From: Barthelona sp. PCE
Lineage: Eukaryota > Metamonada: BaSk clade
DNA: 64,000 nucleotides
Reading direction: 5' to 3'
Assembly (NCBI GenBank): GCA_040285745.1
Contig: JAUFOR010000005.1
Span: forward strand, 310,001 to 374,000
Below, one piece after another: positions 38,921 to 48,126 of this stretch. The position numbers were made by a program, and so were the translations under genes. The notes under the pieces were generated by a model that saw only the letters and a list, made by a program, of their open reading frames with translations, did no database searches and was not told the origin of the DNA. Position 1 is the stretch's first letter. Each line of letters starts with the position of its first letter.

Positions 38921-39016
38921 CTCAAATAATCGAATAAAGTGCTGATAAAGACTTATTTTGAAAAACACTTGTTTCTTAAAAACTATATCTGTTCACATAT
39001 TTCACTGTTTAAACAT

Positions 39017-39946
39017 ATGCAACCAGTCGTAGAGGGCCAGAAAAAGAACGAAAAAACATCAAAAGCAATCACATTACCGGGTTTGACAATTTTTGGGACT
39101 AGTGGCGTTTCCCATATGGAGAAACTCATCGGGGAGATCATTTACAGTATGCATGACATTCCAAACGCTGAAGTTGAAGTCCGTTTCGGCAGAATGGTTG
39201 ATCGAGATTCGACAGTTAAGACGTTTGCTTCAGATGATCAAAGATACGTACCGCCCATGCCACTGTACAGCATGTGCGCGATCTCAGACTCTGACAAAGC
39301 AGCCAACAGGGACTATAAATTTGCAGCTACCGTAAGTCAACCAGCTTTTAATCTTCTTAACAGAGCTCTATGTGCATCTTTCACGCATAACAGCGAGCGC
39401 ACGCAGCGGAAGCAGCCCACATTCATGTCCGATGTTCGTTTTCAGCATTTCCAAGAAAGAGTTCATATACTTCCTGACGGAACTCGAGTAATGTTGAAGG
39501 GAGATTCCCCCATCGCTGCTTTCCGCAAGGAAAAGCTACGTATCGTCGACTTCTACTGTCCACGACATGAATTTGATTTTAGAATCCAATCAGCAATCGA
39601 GAGACCTGTAGAGTTGCCTGATTATGATGTCAAAAAGAGTAAGATGCGTATCAAGAACAGGCTGAGTATGTTCATAGGGTCGTGCAGGCTTGATATGACA
39701 CTTGTAGAGAATAGAAAATGGTCCAGGAAGAATGATTGCTTTATGTTGCAGAAAGAAACGTTTGAGGTTGAATGTGAGTATGCATTTGATGGCACCGCAT
39801 ACCAGGGTGGCCTCCAGAACAATATGCGTATTAGTGCTTTTCCTGGTGTCCACTTCCTGGATCGTATTAAGAGCTTTTGGCAAAATTGCGAAGCTGTACT
39901 TGATGAACTAAGTAATTTCCATGCACAAAGCTCTGCCGAGACGTAG
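39017..39946 (+). CDS. CET1: mRNA 5'-triphosphatase (Cet1-type capping enzyme subunit)
   Basis: A 309-residue triphosphate tunnel metalloenzyme that removes the gamma phosphate from nascent pre-mRNA before capping. Key strands are visible: AEVEVRFGRM near residue 52 (the ExE metal-binding strand), FYCPRHEFDFRIQSAIERPV in the middle, and KNRLSMFIGSCRLDMTLVE followed by ETFEVECEY (second ExE strand). Fungi and many protists use this type, whereas animals and plants use a cysteine phosphatase. Only the triphosphatase is seen; guanylyltransferase is not fused. The frame opens upstream from GTG; the ATG at 39017 is the first. One nucleotide separates its stop from that of the convergent gene. Confidence 0.88.
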   Translation: MQPVVEGQKKNEKTSKAITLPGLTIFGTSGVSHMEKLIGEIIYSMHDIPNAEVEVRFGRMVDRDSTVKTFASDDQRYVPPMPLYSMCAISDSDKAANRDYKFAATVSQPAFNLLNRALCASFTHNSERTQRKQPTFMSDVRFQHFQERVHILPDGTRVMLKGDSPIAAFRKEKLRIVDFYCPRHEFDFRIQSAIERPVELPDYDVKKSKMRIKNRLSMFIGSCRLDMTLVENRKWSRKNDCFMLQKETFEVECEYAFDGTAYQGGLQNNMRISAFPGVHFLDRIKSFWQNCEAVLDELSNFHAQSSAET

Positions 39947-39947
39947 T

Positions 39948-40580
39948 TTATTGCAAATGAGAATATTGTTCAGGTAAAGATGTGACAATCTCCACCTTTT
40001 CTTTGAAGAACTTTCCCAAAAAAGGTTTGGCAATCTTAACAGCAACCTTCACCATCCTAGGGGGGTTCACCATGTATGCTTTACCGATCAAAAATGGGAA
40101 ATTCTTGAGAACGTCGAATAAATAGTTGGAAAAAGATGTATCCATGTTATCTTTGGTAAAACAATCATAAAATATGACTATATCAATGGGATCAGTCCTT
40201 CCAACAGCTTGACGATGCTCAAAAATCTTTAAAATTATATCAACAACAAGCAACTTATTTTGTAACTTTTCTTTATCACATGATGCTGGGAAGTGTCGGG
40301 AAGTGTGAAACACGATGATATTCTCATCAAAAAGACTCATAACTTTCGAAATATCAATCAGTGAAAATGAAGAACGTCTGGCTCTTAATTTTTGCTCATT
40401 TCCAATATAACCTGCAATCTTTGATAGCTGCTTCTTTGATTTCTTAACAGAATTTTTGTTCTCTGAAAGTATAGATGTTAATACAGAATTTGAGGTAAAA
40501 AAATCGGAGAGCTCAGAAAAATCACATTCAGAAATGAGTCTTTCGAGCTTTGAGGGCTTAGGAGAGGAAGAGTGAGCCAT
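39948..40580 (-). CDS. CRAL-TRIO (SEC14-like) lipid-binding protein
   Basis: A 210-residue protein. Residues ~70-200 resemble a CRAL-TRIO pocket: an ENIIVFHTSRHF strand, DPIDIVIFYDCF, then NYLFDVLKNFPFLIGKAYMVNPPRMVKVAVKIAKPFL, which is the family's signature of a LGKAYIVNAP-like strand followed by a helix and IKPFL. These proteins shuttle phosphoinositides and other lipids. The usual N-terminal CRAL-TRIO-N helices are replaced by a polar, lysine-rich region. The frame extends to 40667, but the ATG at 40580 precedes the polar start. Confidence 0.75.
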   Translation of the reverse strand: MAHSSSPKPSKLERLISECDFSELSDFFTSNSVLTSILSENKNSVKKSKKQLSKIAGYIGNEQKLRARRSSFSLIDISKVMSLFDENIIVFHTSRHFPASCDKEKLQNKLLVVDIILKIFEHRQAVGRTDPIDIVIFYDCFTKDNMDTSFSNYLFDVLKNFPFLIGKAYMVNPPRMVKVAVKIAKPFLGKFFKEKVEIVTSLPEQYSHLQ

Positions 40581-40722
40581 GACCCAGTGTTTTAAATATT
40601 CAATAAAAGATGAAAACAACAAATCAAAGAAAAAGTACAACAAACTGACTACTAACCTTATTATCACATGCCCGCGTCGGTTTCCAAACGAAACATCTAA
40701 CTGGTGTGAAGAATATCAAAAA

Positions 40723-40941
40723 TTATTGCTCTAAAAGCTTAGAGATTTTTTCGAACTCTGAAAGAACATGGTCCATCTGCTCAGCGTTTAACTCCACGTC
40801 GTGAGTATTTTCGCACCCATCGTTGGCTTCACTTAAGAATCGTACCTTGTACAAAGGTTCTTTCTCAATAGAAATGTTTTTTTCTGATAGTACAATACTA
40901 GAATTAACATTAACACCTGTAAGAATCTCTGCTGAACTCAT
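40723..40941 (-). CDS. Short COMM-domain-like protein (COMMD6-like)
   Basis: A 72-residue protein. Its second half alternates beta strands (LYKVRFLSE, THDVELNAE) and closes with the helix MDHVLSEFEKISKLLEQ, as at the end of a COMM domain. COMMD6 is similarly short (about 85), lacking the helical N-domain. COMMD proteins form the Commander complex in endosomal recycling. Evidence is pattern only, with no invariant tryptophan. It lies head-to-head with the next gene, 53 nt between ATGs, so there is no room for missing upstream exons. Confidence 0.45.
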   Translation of the reverse strand: MSSAEILTGVNVNSSIVLSEKNISIEKEPLYKVRFLSEANDGCENTHDVELNAEQMDHVLSEFEKISKLLEQ

Positions 40942-40994
40942 TTTAATTCCTTTATAATAACAAAAACGTGTTTAAAGATTTTTTCCCAATAACA

Positions 40995-42236
40995 ATGCCG
41001 AACGATCTGGAGTTGCAGAAAAGAGTTCAGGACCGGCTCAGGGCCTTGCAAAAGAAGCAGATGACATCTCCCATAAAGACATCCAGACAATTGAGTGAAG
41101 AACGCGAAAGAGAGTCAGTCATATTGGGAGATCGCCTTGAAAAGGTACCCTCAGTAGTGCCTTCATTCTCCACACCCAAGCGCCAACCAAAGGATGATCC
41201 CGAAAACGAATCACCTGGTTCTGTAACATCATTTAAGAGCATTAGTAGTGTTCGATCAGATCGATTGATAACAGTAGACCAGCTCATGAGCGATACCCGT
41301 AGCGCTAAAAGCACTGTATCATCAAAGGCAGCTTCGGAAAGTCCATTCAGGTCACCTTTTCCAGCTTTGTCACATATACCAACTTCACCAACACTTTCCA
41401 CGAGCTCTCGTGTCACAGCGCAGGAGCGCCTTAGATCTCCTCTGAAGATTACGACACATAAAGACAGCAACTTAACTTTATTGAAGACATATGAAAAATT
41501 GCAAAAAGATTATCAAGATATGATGTTGACTGTCACTAAAAAGCTTGAATCACAGCAGGAGCTCCACATGGATGAGATCAGGACAAAGAATAAGGTAATT
41601 CTTGATTTAGAAATGGAGTTAGAGAACGTTAAGACCAAATCGTTTGGAGAAATCGAACGAAAGAAGAAAGTTATTCGTGGATTGAAGAAACAGAACAAAG
41701 AGATCATGAGGAAGCTGTCCGAGGCTGAAGCTGAGAATATCGAACCTTCAAATGAAGGAGAGGAAGAGGTGAAAGAAGAGAAGCCTATATTTGATAACAA
41801 GCGCCTACTTGAGTTGGAAGAGCATATCCATCAGCTGACCGATGGACGTCAGGACCTGATGCAGAAGATAGCTGACTTGAACGCAAGGAATAAGCAAACT
41901 CATGATGAAAATATTTCGATCAAAGAAAAACAAGTTGTTTTGGAGAGAGATAACGAGGAAAAGGAGAAGAAGATCGCCCAGCTCGATCACTCTATTGAAC
42001 AAGCTGTGCACAGAACAAAGATTTTAGAGAACCTTGAGATTGATAACCAAGAGCAGAGTGTTCGTATAAAAGATTTGGAGAGATCAATTGAAACACAGTT
42101 GCAGGAGATATCCATTCTAAAGAAAAGAGAGACTGAGTTAGCTGAACTTCAGGAACAGTACAGCATCCTACATACTCGTTATAATCATTTATTGAGTAAC
42201 GTTCTTGATTTTGCTGATACTTCAGAGGGGAAATAG
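40995..42236 (+). CDS. Coiled-coil protein, unknown
   Basis: A 413-residue protein. Residues 1-~150 are Ser/Pro/Thr-rich and probably disordered, with repeated SPxK-like sites. Residues ~165-405 form an almost continuous coiled coil of two or three segments. It may be cytoskeletal or centrosomal, as is common for such architecture, but no family-specific motif is seen. The frame extends upstream only from a GTG; the ATG at 40995 is used. The stop is 16 nt from the convergent gene's stop. Confidence 0.7.
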   Translation: MPNDLELQKRVQDRLRALQKKQMTSPIKTSRQLSEERERESVILGDRLEKVPSVVPSFSTPKRQPKDDPENESPGSVTSFKSISSVRSDRLITVDQLMSDTRSAKSTVSSKAASESPFRSPFPALSHIPTSPTLSTSSRVTAQERLRSPLKITTHKDSNLTLLKTYEKLQKDYQDMMLTVTKKLESQQELHMDEIRTKNKVILDLEMELENVKTKSFGEIERKKKVIRGLKKQNKEIMRKLSEAEAENIEPSNEGEEEVKEEKPIFDNKRLLELEEHIHQLTDGRQDLMQKIADLNARNKQTHDENISIKEKQVVLERDNEEKEKKIAQLDHSIEQAVHRTKILENLEIDNQEQSVRIKDLERSIETQLQEISILKKRETELAELQEQYSILHTRYNHLLSNVLDFADTSEGK

Positions 42237-42252
42237 TGTTGAATAAAGCGTT

Positions 42253-43428
42253 TTATTGTGGGGGATGTAATTCATCACACAAATTTTTAAAAATCTTCCC
42301 AAAGGTTTTCTGTGCTGGGGTATCTTGTCCTCTAGAAAGCTCACAAACAAACCTAACGAGTTGTGCAAGCCGTGTGTCGTTAAGTTCTTGTGGTTTAATA
42401 ATGTCACACATTTCTTCAATTACTCGATCAACAACAGTGGGCCTTACTCTCTTACCCAAGATATAATTATTCATTAATTCATCAGCAAACTCAACCTGTG
42501 TTTCCCTAAGATCCTTCAGAAAGCCAATCTTATCGTCGTGGTCCGAATCTAAAACTATTAATTTGCACAGGTTGGAAAACGACTCGAAATGATTAGTCTC
42601 CAGTGATGGATAATGCTCAATAATCAAATCCATTGCTTTAGTGTATAGCTTATCCTTCATTAGGCACTTGAATGTCTCCAGGATACTCTCAAATTCATCC
42701 TTTAAATTATCATTCACAGAAGTCGCTTCGATATATTCGTTGACCAGGCCCTGGAGGGTATAGTTGTTCAGTTTGATGCGCGCAATGTGGAGCTTGGCAG
42801 CCTTTTCAAATTCACATGATTGTAAAATTTCTCTTGCTTCATTAGGAGCAACAAATAAAAAGTCTGTCAGCATTTCCACTTCTGTGTCATTGACTTCACG
42901 CCTTTCACCGCCCTCAAGCGAGCTACGGTCGATGGGGGATCGTTCAGGGAGAAGTAATGAGTCTACAATTGGTTGATAAGGATGCTCGAACCCGCTAAAT
43001 AAATAACCATTAAGAAGGTACATTGCAGCCTTCAGAAACAGTACCAGGGCTGGGATCGTGTCGAGAGATTCTGTTGTTTGTAAAGATCGTGCTGCTGATT
43101 CTGCGCAAGCATTTCGGTAATCAGTAATGTCTTGTTCTGATGCAAAAACAATAGAAAAGATCTCATCTTCAAACATCTTGAGGCTGTATAGATTCTTCTG
43201 AAAGATTCGCTTCGCCACATCAAGATTATCTTCAAGACAGGCTTGTGCAATCATTGCTTTAAGAAACTCACTAGTTCCTCTGAACTGTTTTGAGCCCTGC
43301 ATGGTCCATAATGCAAAGGCCTGGTTAAGTTCAACCTTTTCAAGAGCTTCTCTCAGAGCAGTAAAATCATTCCCTTTCTGTTGGAGCATCTCATTGATCT
43401 CTGTTACCATTGTGTTGAGGTCGTACAT
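42253..43428 (-). CDS. Alpha-helical protein, unknown
   Basis: A 391-residue, entirely helical, acidic protein. The helix-turn-helix rhythm suggests a TPR- or HEAT-like solenoid. It has no signal peptide, membrane segment, cysteine cluster or family motif that I recognise. It is likely a cytosolic scaffold. The true ATG is at 43428. Confidence 0.7.
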   Translation of the reverse strand: MYDLNTMVTEINEMLQQKGNDFTALREALEKVELNQAFALWTMQGSKQFRGTSEFLKAMIAQACLEDNLDVAKRIFQKNLYSLKMFEDEIFSIVFASEQDITDYRNACAESAARSLQTTESLDTIPALVLFLKAAMYLLNGYLFSGFEHPYQPIVDSLLLPERSPIDRSSLEGGERREVNDTEVEMLTDFLFVAPNEAREILQSCEFEKAAKLHIARIKLNNYTLQGLVNEYIEATSVNDNLKDEFESILETFKCLMKDKLYTKAMDLIIEHYPSLETNHFESFSNLCKLIVLDSDHDDKIGFLKDLRETQVEFADELMNNYILGKRVRPTVVDRVIEEMCDIIKPQELNDTRLAQLVRFVCELSRGQDTPAQKTFGKIFKNLCDELHPPQ

Positions 43429-43788
43429 TCAACTGATGATGCAAAATTCACAAAACAAAAGGTGAAATAGGACGAATTGTTAATAACAGCTCATGAGACT
43501 TGCAGTTCACTTTTTCCGTTCAAATACATTCATTTTTTCAGCAAAAGGGTGGTTTTCTTTGGTTTGGGGCAGAATTGTATTGCTTTTTTGTATCCAGGGC
43601 TATTATAAACCAATTTCCCAGAAAATTTTGATAAGTCGATTATTTTTCCTTATTTACGCATACAATATCGCTATATGCTGCTGATAAAATGATACAATAC
43701 CCATTGGATGCAGAAATTCAAGTTACGTTAACCTGCAAAATCTTCGAAGTTTTCAATTCATTTAGATTTTTGCACTTCCACACATCAC
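43429..43788. other. Divergent intergenic region, 360 nt
   Basis: Lies between divergent starts. A 63-codon frame at 43493-43684 is hydrophobic and aromatic-rich, has no family resemblance, and is probably chance. Nothing else recognised. Confidence 0.45.
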
Positions 43789-44442
43789 ATGCTTCATATA
43801 GAGAAGGTATACAAGACAAACGCCAACATTGGGGCCCTTTTCAACTCGTATGGGGTCCGATACTTCATAGAACGTGATCATAGTTTTTGGGAGCTTGCAA
43901 AAGATCCAATCTCTTATTTCCCAGAAGGTAGGGGAGGGGGAGGTGTTTATCTTGTTAAGTGGGGCAGTGAGGTTATTGGTTTCATCTCTTGCCGTGAATC
44001 ACTCGCCTTATTAGATTCCATTGAAGTTTATTTTTTTGACATCCCATATGTATACATGCCTGATGTTTTTAGAATATTCCTAACATTGCAACAGGAGTTC
44101 GGGTACCTCGCGGTTGTCGTCGTCACACCTTTTGCGCGTGGATTACAGAAAACTTTGTTTTTTTCAAGCGAATTCTCAAAAATTCATAAATATTGGATTC
44201 AACCATATGCTATGTCTGGGTCTGAGCTCATCATGCATGTGTTTGAGTTTGACAGGTTGGATGACGAGATACAAGCGAATATTGAGATAGAAATTGAGGA
44301 TCATATTGATGAGTTAATGCTTGTTTCTGTTAAGGATTTTGAACAGCAATTTCCTGACATTATTGAGCTATCACCGGCTACAAAAGGAATTTTTAACATG
44401 CATGGGGTTGAGGATGTTCTTGAAGCTGCTGGAATTAAATAA
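43789..44442 (+). CDS. Unknown alpha/beta protein
   Basis: A 217-residue soluble protein. It has a glycine-rich turn (EGRGGGG near 47-52) followed by alternating strands (VYLVKWGSEVIGFISC, YLAVVVVTPFA). The arrangement faintly recalls acetyltransferase (GNAT) folds, but no acetyl-CoA loop is visible. The C-terminal third is acidic and helical. No firm assignment. The next gene in the same direction begins 33 nt after its stop. Confidence 0.6.
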   Translation: MLHIEKVYKTNANIGALFNSYGVRYFIERDHSFWELAKDPISYFPEGRGGGGVYLVKWGSEVIGFISCRESLALLDSIEVYFFDIPYVYMPDVFRIFLTLQQEFGYLAVVVVTPFARGLQKTLFFSSEFSKIHKYWIQPYAMSGSELIMHVFEFDRLDDEIQANIEIEIEDHIDELMLVSVKDFEQQFPDIIELSPATKGIFNMHGVEDVLEAAGIK

Positions 44443-44475
44443 AAGTTGCTGATTAACTTTTTTTAACCTTCTTCA

Positions 44476-44925
44476 ATGGCAAGTAGGGCACGTGTTTGGG
44501 CAGAACAATTGGGAGAAGCTACCTTATCTCTTTCAAAAGACCGAAACGAGACGATAATCCGTTTGTTGGAGGTTTCATGCTCTGATGATTTTAAATCGGA
44601 TATCCACACCAATATTTATGCGGGTCTAGACGATTCACAGCTAGATGAGCTTATTTTTAACGAGGATATAAGCATTAGAATATTATTTTGGAGATCAATA
44701 GTTATCAATAACCCAGGCCTATTTACTTACATGGTTGGACGTTCCTATCAGGGCGCACACCCCACAGACCAGGAACTCCCACATATACTTCAAGGATTCA
44801 TCACATTAAGCGTTTCCGAAAAATCAATGCTGTCCAGTTTCAATAATTTTGCTCAGTTTAGTGGAAATATTGATATACATAAAGATCTCTGGGAACAATG
44901 TCGTGTTTTACTAATTGGGGAATAA
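44476..44925 (+). CDS. Small helical protein, unknown
   Basis: A 149-residue soluble helical protein without recognisable motif. The ATG sits in CTTCTTCAATGG, a start context like others here. Its last 15 nt, including the TAA, overlap the end of the convergent SDR gene, so the last four codons are coding on both strands. Confidence 0.6.
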   Translation: MASRARVWAEQLGEATLSLSKDRNETIIRLLEVSCSDDFKSDIHTNIYAGLDDSQLDELIFNEDISIRILFWRSIVINNPGLFTYMVGRSYQGAHPTDQELPHILQGFITLSVSEKSMLSSFNNFAQFSGNIDIHKDLWEQCRVLLIGE

Positions 44926-45996
44926 CCCCAACTCCTGCCATGCGTTCAACATTTCCATGATTTTTCCTGCCGTTAACTGGGGTGCACTATAATAAAAACC
45001 TGTGTCTTCAATCTTCTTACCGTTAATGCACAATGGGTCGCCCTTTAACAGCTCTAAATCCAAGAAAGGGTTGATAGGAGTGTGATCAACACCCTTTTCC
45101 TTGCAAATTTCGTTCCAAACCCTCAAATGTTGTGAATTAGAGACGGCAGCGGCTTCCTTCAACGCGAGCATGGCCGCAGCACTGATTGCCTTTCCGAAAT
45201 AGTCGGTTGTAATCGAGAAAATCCTTGAAAGATGTTCGTTGATGGAACCTTGCGTTGAATTAGTCTCGTCAGCCAGGTTAAAGATTGAACCAACCTCGCC
45301 AAAGTTGGCCATGTGTACAATAGCACGACATACATCGGTGACGTGCACCGTGTTAAGCAGAAGACCGGCGGTGTGCAAGAACTTCATATCATCACCAAGA
45401 TGCTGATAAATAGCAGCACATGCAACACGAGGCATGAGTCCCTTCAGATCACCGATACCGTATACAATAGCTGGACGTAAAATGATCAATGGCAAACCGT
45501 TCATAGCACGTAAACCTTCTTCAGCAGCGTAATGGGCACTAGCAATAACATGTTGAGGTGAAATCTTTGCTTTCTCGTTGAGCGGCTTGGATTTGGGCTT
45601 GTAAACACGTGCATCAGAAAGATATATGAATTTCTCCACACCATTTTCAACTGCTGCTCTTGCACAATTAAGAGCAATGTTAGTAAGTTTCTCAGTATAA
45701 ACAACGTCTGGGAGACCGAAACGAGTCGTGGCAGCAAGATGTACAACATAATCGAAAGCTTCTTCAGCTTCAAAAGCTTCATCTATCTGAGCTGGATCAG
45801 TCAAAGTAAGCTGCATAAACTCAACAATTTTGTTGTCGAATGCATCCTGCTGGTCCTCTGTAAGGAAAGCACAATCAGGAGTTTGGATATCGACGACACG
45901 AATCAAATCAAGATCGTCTTCGAGTTCCTCAACCAAATGAGTTACAAGGTTGCGGCCAATGAAGCCGGTTCCTCCTAGGATAAGCCATCTGGACAT
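44911..45996 (-). CDS. Extended SDR / NAD-dependent epimerase-dehydratase-like protein
   Basis: A 361-residue extended short-chain dehydrogenase. It starts MSRWLILGGTGFIGRNL, with the NAD-binding GxxGxxG at residues 9-15, continues through a VVHLAA strand near 85 and an LSDARVY strand near 125, and reaches LRPAIVYGIGD. The catalytic tyrosine is in HYAAEE: the expected lysine of YxxxK is Glu, so classical dehydrogenase chemistry is doubtful. 3-beta-HSD/NSDHL-like proteins share the layout. An in-frame ATG at 46122 would add 42 residues that look unstructured, so the Rossmann-proximal ATG is preferred. The coding end overlaps the convergent gene by 15 nt. Confidence 0.85.
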   Translation of the reverse strand: MSRWLILGGTGFIGRNLVTHLVEELEDDLDLIRVVDIQTPDCAFLTEDQQDAFDNKIVEFMQLTLTDPAQIDEAFEAEEAFDYVVHLAATTRFGLPDVVYTEKLTNIALNCARAAVENGVEKFIYLSDARVYKPKSKPLNEKAKISPQHVIASAHYAAEEGLRAMNGLPLIILRPAIVYGIGDLKGLMPRVACAAIYQHLGDDMKFLHTAGLLLNTVHVTDVCRAIVHMANFGEVGSIFNLADETNSTQGSINEHLSRIFSITTDYFGKAISAAAMLALKEAAAVSNSQHLRVWNEICKEKGVDHTPINPFLDLELLKGDPLCINGKKIEDTGFYYSAPQLTAGKIMEMLNAWQELGLFPN

Positions 45997-46260
45997 TGTT
46001 AAAGTGAAATGGGATAGAAAAAGTATACGGCTATATCGTATAGAAGATGAATATGATGTTGTGGAGATATGATTGGGGTGTTTCGGGGTAATACTGGGTG
46101 TGTACAAGAAGTCTAGCGACATAAAACCGCATTTCGACTTGCTTTTTGGAAACTTTAACTTTTCAGGTTTTCTTTTTGTGGGGCAAGTATTTTTGACTGG
46201 TTTGCACCTAACTGCCTATTCAAGTGTCTAAATTACAATTACCCATCTTTTTTTTTTTTA

Positions 46261-47307
46261 ATGTCAATTTTGCTTCGATTTTTGTCGAAAAAACTGTCTG
46301 AATCGCTTGCGAACACCGTTGACTGTGTATTTTTCTGTGTGTTCATTGCTCTTCTTCTTCCATTTAGCAAGATTGTACATTTTGTCCTCTTCCAAGCATA
46401 TTTCGTCTTTGCTTTGTTCTATTTTACCAGTACACGAGTATTAAAGCTCGCCAAAGACAGGAGCTACCTCTTGGTTTGCTCTTTTTGCCACTTTATTGTA
46501 TTTTTATACACATTCTTTCAGTTTTGTAGCTATTTCTTCAATATCACAGAGTTTCCCAACTATTATAGATACAGTTGGAGTGCTTATGACTTCATTTCTG
46601 TAATTTCTGGCGGATTTGAAAGTGTTTTTTCTTTTTTTATCTACCTATGTACATTGTTTTCTATTGTCACGTACAGTTCCTTATACACTACAATGGCTGT
46701 CGTTGCTAAATTGAACAAACACGAGGCAACAAAACCTTCTAATTGGTATATCCTTGGTGTTTTTGTTCGTATGTCTGATATAACTTGTGATTTTGTAATA
46801 ATTATTATGTTCTTCTTCTTAAACTTTGAAGAGGATGAGAAAAATTACTATGGAACATTTATCCTTATTTCTTCATTCATCACAGTTTTTTCTTCTTCTC
46901 ATATCATTAAAACACTCCGAAAAGGAGCATATGAACCAAAAATGGATGAGGATGAGGAATACGATAGTTCTAAGAAAAAGGTTCGGATTTATTTTATCCT
47001 TTTACTTTTTGGATTTCTATTTTTTGATCTTCCTATTATTATTCTTTTCACACTTTCAATGGTGTGCTATGGTTTCAATCTAACTTCTTCTGAGTTTTAT
47101 TACGATCCTACAGAGTTTCCACCGAAAGAGGCAGCAATTTCTCTTTTAAGTGTTTATTTCATTATTCTAATAAGTATATTAGTCATTACTGCAATAGTAC
47201 AAAGTGTGCAACGAGCCTACAAGAAGTTTAAACATAATTACGAAGAGTTTATTATTGTGGAACAAGGGAAACGGAAAAAATCGAAAGGCAAACCATCAAT
47301 GGTATAA
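46261..47307 (+). CDS. Multi-pass membrane protein, unknown
   Basis: A 348-residue protein with about eight hydrophobic helices, rich in Phe, Ser and Ile. It has an acidic cytosolic loop (MDEDEEYD near 225) followed by lysines, and a basic C-terminal tail (KRKKSKGK). It has no signal peptide and no transporter or channel motif I can name. The ATG directly follows a run of eleven T. Confidence 0.7.
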   Translation: MSILLRFLSKKLSESLANTVDCVFFCVFIALLLPFSKIVHFVLFQAYFVFALFYFTSTRVLKLAKDRSYLLVCSFCHFIVFLYTFFQFCSYFFNITEFPNYYRYSWSAYDFISVISGGFESVFSFFIYLCTLFSIVTYSSLYTTMAVVAKLNKHEATKPSNWYILGVFVRMSDITCDFVIIIMFFFLNFEEDEKNYYGTFILISSFITVFSSSHIIKTLRKGAYEPKMDEDEEYDSSKKKVRIYFILLLFGFLFFDLPIIILFTLSMVCYGFNLTSSEFYYDPTEFPPKEAAISLLSVYFIILISILVITAIVQSVQRAYKKFKHNYEEFIIVEQGKRKKSKGKPSMV

Positions 47308-47451
47308 TTATGGTTAATAAGCAATGATAAATGAGGTGAATGGATAAATCAGTCGATTTAAAAGTTGTAAATAGTACTAAACTGTTGATTCCAGAATTTT
47401 TTTGTTTTCCTTTTTAAGCCTTAATTAAAATACACAAACCACCACACAAAA

Positions 47452-48102
47452 ATGTCAAACCCCATAATCATTGCCCCTTCGATTCTTTCATCGGATTTTG
47501 GTCACCTTGCACGTGATTGCAGTTTCATTCTCAGTGAAGGCGCTGATTGGCTTCATGTCGACATCATGGATGGCCACTTTGTCCCCAACATCACCATAGG
47601 ACCACCTGTAGTCAAAGCTCTTCGTAAGAATCTTCCCGATGCTTTCCTTGATTGCCATATCATGGTTTCCAAGCCAAGCCAGTGGATTGAACCACTCGCC
47701 AAGGGTGGAGCCAACCTCATCTGCTTCCACGTTGAGGTAGAAGAAGATATTGATACAGTCATTGCTCAAATTCGGGAATATGATAATATTGAGGTCGGCC
47801 TTGCCATCAGACCTTCCACGGACCCAGAGATGATCCTTCCCTACATTGATAAGATTGATATGGTACTTGCCATGACCGTTGAGCCAGGTTTCGGCGGACA
47901 AAAGTTCAATCCTGTCGGGCTTAACGCTGCAAAGCTCGCTAGAGAGCGCAGACCCGACATTAAGATTCAGGTTGATGGTGGTGTATCTGTGAAAACTGTT
48001 AAAGAGTGCAAGGACGCAGGTTGTAACGTACTCGTAAGTGGAAGTGCAATTTTTGGTTCGGAAGATAAAAGACACTACATGGATCAGCTCCGCAGCTTAT
48101 AA
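47452..48102 (+). CDS. RPE: Ribulose-phosphate 3-epimerase
   Basis: A 216-residue TIM-barrel epimerase interconverting ribulose-5-phosphate and xylulose-5-phosphate. All family motifs are present: APSILSSDFGHL (residues ~8-19), HVDIMDGHFVPN, DCHIMV, MTVEPGFGGQKF and the phosphate-binding DGGV with SGSAIFG. Length is normal and there is no targeting peptide. Codon use is biased towards C-ending codons, as in the transketolase gene. Confidence 0.97.
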   Translation: MSNPIIIAPSILSSDFGHLARDCSFILSEGADWLHVDIMDGHFVPNITIGPPVVKALRKNLPDAFLDCHIMVSKPSQWIEPLAKGGANLICFHVEVEEDIDTVIAQIREYDNIEVGLAIRPSTDPEMILPYIDKIDMVLAMTVEPGFGGQKFNPVGLNAAKLARERRPDIKIQVDGGVSVKTVKECKDAGCNVLVSGSAIFGSEDKRHYMDQLRSL

Positions 48103-48126
48103 TAAATAACTATAAAGCGTTTACAT

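Noticed and set aside
38388-38945. 185-codon Ser/Thr-rich plus-strand frame
   Set aside because: It mirrors the Glu-rich codons (GAA/GAG) of the reverse-strand tail-anchored gene; typical antisense artefact.
24222-48102. Pentose phosphate gene cluster (transketolase and RPE)
   Set aside because: The two genes are 21 kb apart, on opposite strands, and separated by unrelated genes.
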